Below, piece by piece: positions 63,200 through 64,000 of a stretch of 64,000 nucleotides of DNA. Within the stretch, counting starts at the first letter, position 1. Every line of letters begins with the position of its first letter. The notes under the pieces were generated by a model. It ran no database searches, was not told where the DNA came from, and saw nothing but the letters and a program-made list of their open reading frames with translations. Source of the stretch: Cyclobacteriaceae bacterium. Lineage in GTDB: Bacteria; Bacteroidota; Bacteroidia; Cytophagales; Cyclobacteriaceae. The position numbers and the translations under genes are program-made. The DNA lies in contig JABFRS010000001.1 in assembly GCA_013141055.1 (NCBI GenBank), forward strand, positions 2,290,567-2,354,566. The letters run 5' to 3'.

Positions 63200-63251
63200 G
63201 AGAGGAGAGCTGTACTTGTCAGACAACGAAAGCCGTCAGACAAGTGTCTCT

Positions 63252-63557
63252 TTATTTTTCAGCAAGTTGCTTTACCTTGTCGCTGTTCTTGATCTTGTTG
63301 ATGAAAACTTTTGCAGGCTTAAAGCTTGGTATGAAATGCTCATCGATCACGATGGCAGTGTTGCGCGAAATATTGCGTGCAATTTTCTTCTTTCGTTTTT
63401 TATTGATGAAGCTTCCAAAGCCACGAACATATATATTATGTCCGCCTGACATGGAATTTTTTACAATGGAAAAGAAGGCTTCCACGGATGCTGTAACATC
63501 TGCTTTATCGATGCCTGTCTTCTCTGCGATTTGATTTATAACGTCTGCTTTCGTCAC
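63252..63557 (-). CDS. HU family DNA-binding protein
   Basis: A 101-residue nucleoid protein of the HU/IHF fold. It has TKADVINQIAEKTGIDKADV, the beta-arm region with IYVRGFGSFINKKRKKKIAR and the C-terminal PSFKPAKVFINKIKN. It starts with GTG. The arm carries NISRNTAIVIDEHFIPSFKP, with a standard R-N pair preceding the Pro region. It is likely co-transcribed with the TPR gene; a candidate -7 element is 35 bases upstream. Confidence 0.94.
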   Translation of the reverse strand: MTKADVINQIAEKTGIDKADVTASVEAFFSIVKNSMSGGHNIYVRGFGSFINKKRKKKIARNISRNTAIVIDEHFIPSFKPAKVFINKIKNSDKVKQLAEK

Positions 63558-63591
63558 GGTGCTGGGTGTTATTGCTTGAAATTAGGGAGGG

Positions 63592-63599
63592 CAAAATTA
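63592..63599 (-). promoter_or_regulatory. candidate -7 element for the HU gene
   Basis: TAATTTTG on the minus strand matches TAnnTTTG; at the -33 distance TTTT is seen instead of TTTG. The predicted leader is about 28 bases. Confidence 0.45.
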
Positions 63600-63652
63600 A
63601 TTTTCGTGGCCTGAATTAAAAACAATATTCAAAAATTCTGATTCTCAAGGAA

Positions 63653-64000
63653 ATGAAGGAGGGATATTTCTCTAAAAAAATCGTTCAGTGGTATCACGAG
63701 TCACATCGCGATCTGCCATGGAGAAACACCCAAGACGCATATAAAATATGGCTTTCGGAAATTATTTTGCAGCAAACCAGGGTCGCTCAAGGCCTTCCGT
63801 ATTACCAAAAATTTATTCAACAATATCCTGACGTAAGATCGCTCGCTCGGGCAAAAGAGCAGGACGTCTTGAGATTATGGCAGGGTTTGGGATACTATAC
63901 CCGCGCAAGAAACCTTCACAAATGCGCTCAGGAAGTTGTCACAAAATTCGGAGGGAAGTTTCCCCAAACTTTTGAGGAACTCAAACAACTTTCAGGCATT
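63653..64000 (+). CDS. mutY: A/G-specific adenine glycosylase, N-terminal part
   Basis: The gene starts here and runs off the right edge; 116 codons are visible. RDLPWRNTQDAYKIWLSEII followed by LQQTRVAQGLPYY is the MutY signature (adenine recognition and the QQTR loop), and LWQGLGYYTRARNLH follows as in the family. MutY removes adenine opposite 8-oxoguanine. The catalytic Asp, iron-sulfur cysteines and C-terminal domain lie outside the window. It is divergent from HU. Confidence 0.93.
   Translation, partial: MKEGYFSKKIVQWYHESHRDLPWRNTQDAYKIWLSEIILQQTRVAQGLPYYQKFIQQYPDVRSLARAKEQDVLRLWQGLGYYTRARNLHKCAQEVVTKFGGKFPQTFEELKQLSGI

Noticed and set aside
1-64000. tRNA, rRNA, CRISPR arrays, insertion sequences
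   Set aside because: No cloverleaf, rRNA segment, regularly spaced repeat or transposase gene was found in reading the gaps; the common tRNA cluster near raiA in related genomes is not here.

Overview
The window is from a Bacteroidota chromosome, most likely of the order Cytophagales. Pointers seen in the sequence are a GldB gliding lipoprotein, a TonB-dependent receptor, a MacB/FtsX permease of the Bacteroidota type, a DUF6249 protein, an IspH with the long N-terminal extension I associate with Cytophagales, and promoters that fit the Bacteroidota primary-sigma pattern (TTTG, a spacer of 19-21, TAnnTTTG). Species is not assigned. Gene density is high, and almost every gap is under 220 bases. 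I see no tRNA, rRNA, insertion sequence, prophage or CRISPR array.

Layout. 1-0.6 kb: tail of an ECF sigma factor overlapping a small acidic partner. 0.7-5.3 kb: a membrane protein, then a tight operon of a cNMP-sensor histidine kinase, a receiver/thioredoxin-reductase-like flavoprotein fusion and a UBP-type zinc-finger protein. 5.3-7.5 kb: osmoprotectant-type ABC transporter. 7.6-12.6 kb: glycosyltransferase, WYL-like protein, Gfo/Idh/MocA oxidoreductase, MFS transporter, gldB. 12.7-24.4 kb: nucleoside kinase, HlyC/CorC protein, 2'-5' ligase-like protein, TPR protein, DUF4139 protein, pdxJ, a yqeY-cvpA-hydrolase-CBS operon, ABC permease. 24.6-36.3 kb: second ECF sigma factor with membrane partner, a large TolB-like/amidohydrolase fusion, TonB receptor, ispH, a small DUF2158-like gene, HtrA/Do protease, YwqK-like lipoprotein, rlmI-like methyltransferase. 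36.4-41.7 kb: lemA and the classic rimP-nusA-infB operon, preceded by a promoter and a strong leader hairpin. 41.8-48.3 kb: M28 peptidase, a nucleotide-sugar operon (ugd, UDP-xylose synthase-like, rfbB, rfbA), acyl-CoA dehydrogenase. 48.3-54.6 kb: rpsU, xerC-like recombinase, raiA/hpf, metK, RsmI-like methyltransferase, lipB, sugar isomerase, yraN. 54.6-56.8 kb: an unusual three-gene cassette. 56.9-64 kb: MORN-type secreted protein, htpG, lipoprotein, RNase G/E, a 29-residue ribosomal-protein-like gene, TPR protein, HU, and the start of mutY.

Most genes are ordinary housekeeping or envelope genes. Two accessory modules stand out. The first (1.9-5.3 kb) couples a cyclic-nucleotide-type sensor kinase to a flavoprotein whose thioredoxin-reductase and glutaredoxin-like cysteine pairs are both replaced, next to a stand-alone zf-UBP protein. 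The second (54.6-56.8 kb) looks like a phosphorelay in which the phospho-accepting histidines are lost in both the hybrid kinase (Tyr) and the Hpt-like protein (Asn), with a small membrane protein between them that shares its N-terminal segment with the kinase. This may be a non-catalytic, protein-interaction version of a phosphorelay.

Small or easily missed items include ispH, whose reading frame continues upstream of the first standard start codon to an apparent ATC start; a 57-codon DUF2158-like gene; the 29-codon AURKAIP1/COX24-like (mS38-like) gene upstream of rng; and the attenuator-like hairpin in front of rimP-nusA-infB.
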